NCBI GenBank assembly: GCA_951812925.1
Contig: OX638368.1
Coordinates: 73,256,422-73,320,421 of the forward strand
Reading direction: 5' to 3'
Length of the DNA: 64,000 nucleotides
Origin: Calliopum simillimum
Taxonomy: Eukaryota > Arthropoda > Insecta > Diptera > Lauxaniidae
Both the position numbers and the translations under genes were made by a program. Below the pieces are notes generated by a model. It was not told the DNA's origin and did no database searches. It worked only from the letters and a program-made list of their open reading frames with translations. Shown piece after piece: positions 62,508 to 64,000 of this stretch; the first letter of the stretch is position 1, and each line of letters begins with the position of its first letter.

Positions 62508-64000
62508 AGTGGTCCAAAATCCGAAAGTGTTAAAAAGTCAAGGTGCGCGCGACTTTTCTGAATCCTTGGATCCTACTGATTACAAAAAGTGCTTTGGAAC
62601 CTAAAAAAAATTACGTTTAGATATTCCGCAACGAGCTTAAAGGTACTTTTTTAGGAATTTTTGAGTTTTTGAGTACTTTTTTTAATTTAAACGCTACATC
62701 TTTTTAACCAGATAAGGTATTTGCAAAAATTAAATTGCATTTTTGTAAGAATATATTGAGCCAAATTCTGCATCAATAGTAATAAGTCTAGTCTTTCCCA
62801 ATGTTTTTTATCGGCACTTTAAACTTCAAAATTTGTTAATTTTTTGAGGTGTTTGCACATTCAAGAACCGATTTTTTTCTTATTTTGCTCTAGCAAATTT
62901 TTTTTTAAATTTTTATATTTTTAAGCATTAATTTATCTTTAAAATAATTTCAACAACTAAGCTTTTAGTAACACTTTTACTCACTAAAAACAATTAAGTA
63001 TAATTAAATTGGGCTTAAAAAAAAATTAATTTTCATGTTTTCAAGGCATTGAAATAAGATATCTTAATGGGATGACGTAAGGTACCACTTTTTTCTTATA
63101 CATTCATTAGTTCCTAATCTTCTGAGTAAAACAACATTCTTCGCAATATCGAAACCTTGGCAGTTCATGATATTTTTGGGAAAATAGGTTAACACTTAGT
63201 TTTCATAGATTTTCTAAGGAAACTAAAAAAATAAATAAGTCAAAAAGAAACTAAAAAAGCCATTTTGGATGTATTTATTGACGTTGATTCTGAATTCAGA
63301 ATCAAAATTGCTGTATCTTGTACGGTTAAGGAGATATCTTTACATAAAAGTATAAGAAACACAATTTTTGCTCTTTTTAAAGTGATATTACAAGTCAAGG
63401 TTACTTTCAGCCACAAAAAGTGGTATAGTGGTTAAAAGTGCCAGTCTGTTTCTTTCAAATTCAATTTAAATTATACCGATATCTTTTTTTATTCTTGGAG
63501 TTATTCTAACCTAAAAAGTTGAAAAAGTGCAAAAAACACGTTTTTTTGTTATTTCTGCTTACGATATTTCGGAGGAACAAAGAAATATCGATATAATTTA
63601 AATTGGGTTTTGAATAAAAAGGCTGTCACTTTTATCTTCCATACCAGGCTGAAAGTTACCATGTTGTGATATAACAGCTTCAAAAATAGCAAAAACGGTG
63701 TTTTTTGCATTTTTAGGTTAGGATATCTCTAAAACCGTGTGAGATAGAGCAATTCTGAGACCGGATTTAGAATTTTCATGAACACATACATCGCAAATGA
63801 CTATTATTGTTTCTGTTTCACTACGAAAATTTTAAACTCAAAGTTTTTTTTTTGGCCAAATTCGATTATATTTTACGGTTTTAGTTAGTAAAGTGAAGTT
63901 TATAGCTTAGTTGTTGAAGTCATTTGATAGATAAATTAATGCATAAAAAAATAATAATATAAAAAAAAATTTGCTAAAGCAAAATAAGAAAAAAATCGGT
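62508..64000. mobile_element. Foldback running off the window
   Basis: From 62867 (ACCGATTTTTTTCT) to 64000 (AGAAAAAAATCGGT) the sequence is an inverted repeat around about 63530. The arm carries GAGATAGAGCAATTCTGAGA and GATATCTTTACATAAAAG, the block shared with the CACGGTG foldbacks. The segment 62508-62866 (starting TTAGAGTGGTCC) should have its partner beyond 64000. Confidence 0.7.

Overview
This window looks like eukaryotic, almost certainly insect, repeat-rich chromatin, most likely from a higher dipteran. The DNA is strongly AT-rich and holds no intact host gene. The families present (mdg1/412-type and other Ty3 elements, jockey-type and RNase H-bearing LINEs, a Penelope-like element, Tc1/mariner, piggyBac, hAT, PIF/Harbinger, Transib, a short Helitron with a central minisatellite) fit a fly genome. 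The species call is inference. The only host-derived coding sequence I recognise is a broken intronless copy of the ubiquitin-ribosomal protein L40 gene at 50.05-50.38 kb (minus).

Layout. 0.9-7.7 kb: one degenerate minus-strand LINE (ORF1, endonuclease, RT), split by a foldback element (1042-3207, itself carrying two small MITEs) and by a second LINE fragment with RNase H (3657-4933, 10-bp target duplication). 7.9-18.07 kb: a degenerate plus-strand 412/mdg1-type element whose protease and RT are split by nested insertions. The largest (10186-16115, 8-bp duplication) holds a Harbinger-like element, a Helitron, and a Penelope-type fragment carrying a jockey LINE that carries a Transib element. 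18.1-24.7 kb: a Penelope-like GIY-YIG endonuclease remnant, a Tc1 element, a 1.6-kb near-perfect palindrome with a 9-bp duplication, and a mariner-like transposase split by a palindromic retroelement that carries two candidate hammerhead ribozymes.

25.9-28.5 kb: a MITE and a 2.1-kb foldback. 28.8-36.2 kb: a terminal-inverted-repeat element, then a 5'-truncated Ty3 element (zinc knuckle, protease, RT, RNase H, integrase, 3' LTR) split by a hAT foldback and a second large palindrome. 36.2-49 kb: several large palindromes of related families, an RTE-like LINE end, minisatellite-bearing elements and a complex duplicated block. 49-53.8 kb: an inverted-repeat element, the RpL40 pseudogene, a MITE and unrecognised AT-rich DNA. 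53.8-58 kb: a piggyBac remnant and two CACGGTG-ended foldbacks. 58.3-60.4 kb: a jockey-type LINE. 60.4-64 kb: a tRNA-like fragment, a 142-bp tandem repeat, a palindrome with a third hammerhead candidate, and a foldback running off the window.

Nothing here forms an operon or pathway. The story is insertion history. Large, often kilobase-scale inverted repeats dominate, and several have clean target duplications (3, 4, 8, 9 or 12 bp) that assign them to different transposition mechanisms. All coding remnants carry stops and frameshifts, so I call them pseudogenes. Family calls rest on motif recognition and target duplications read by eye, not on database searches.
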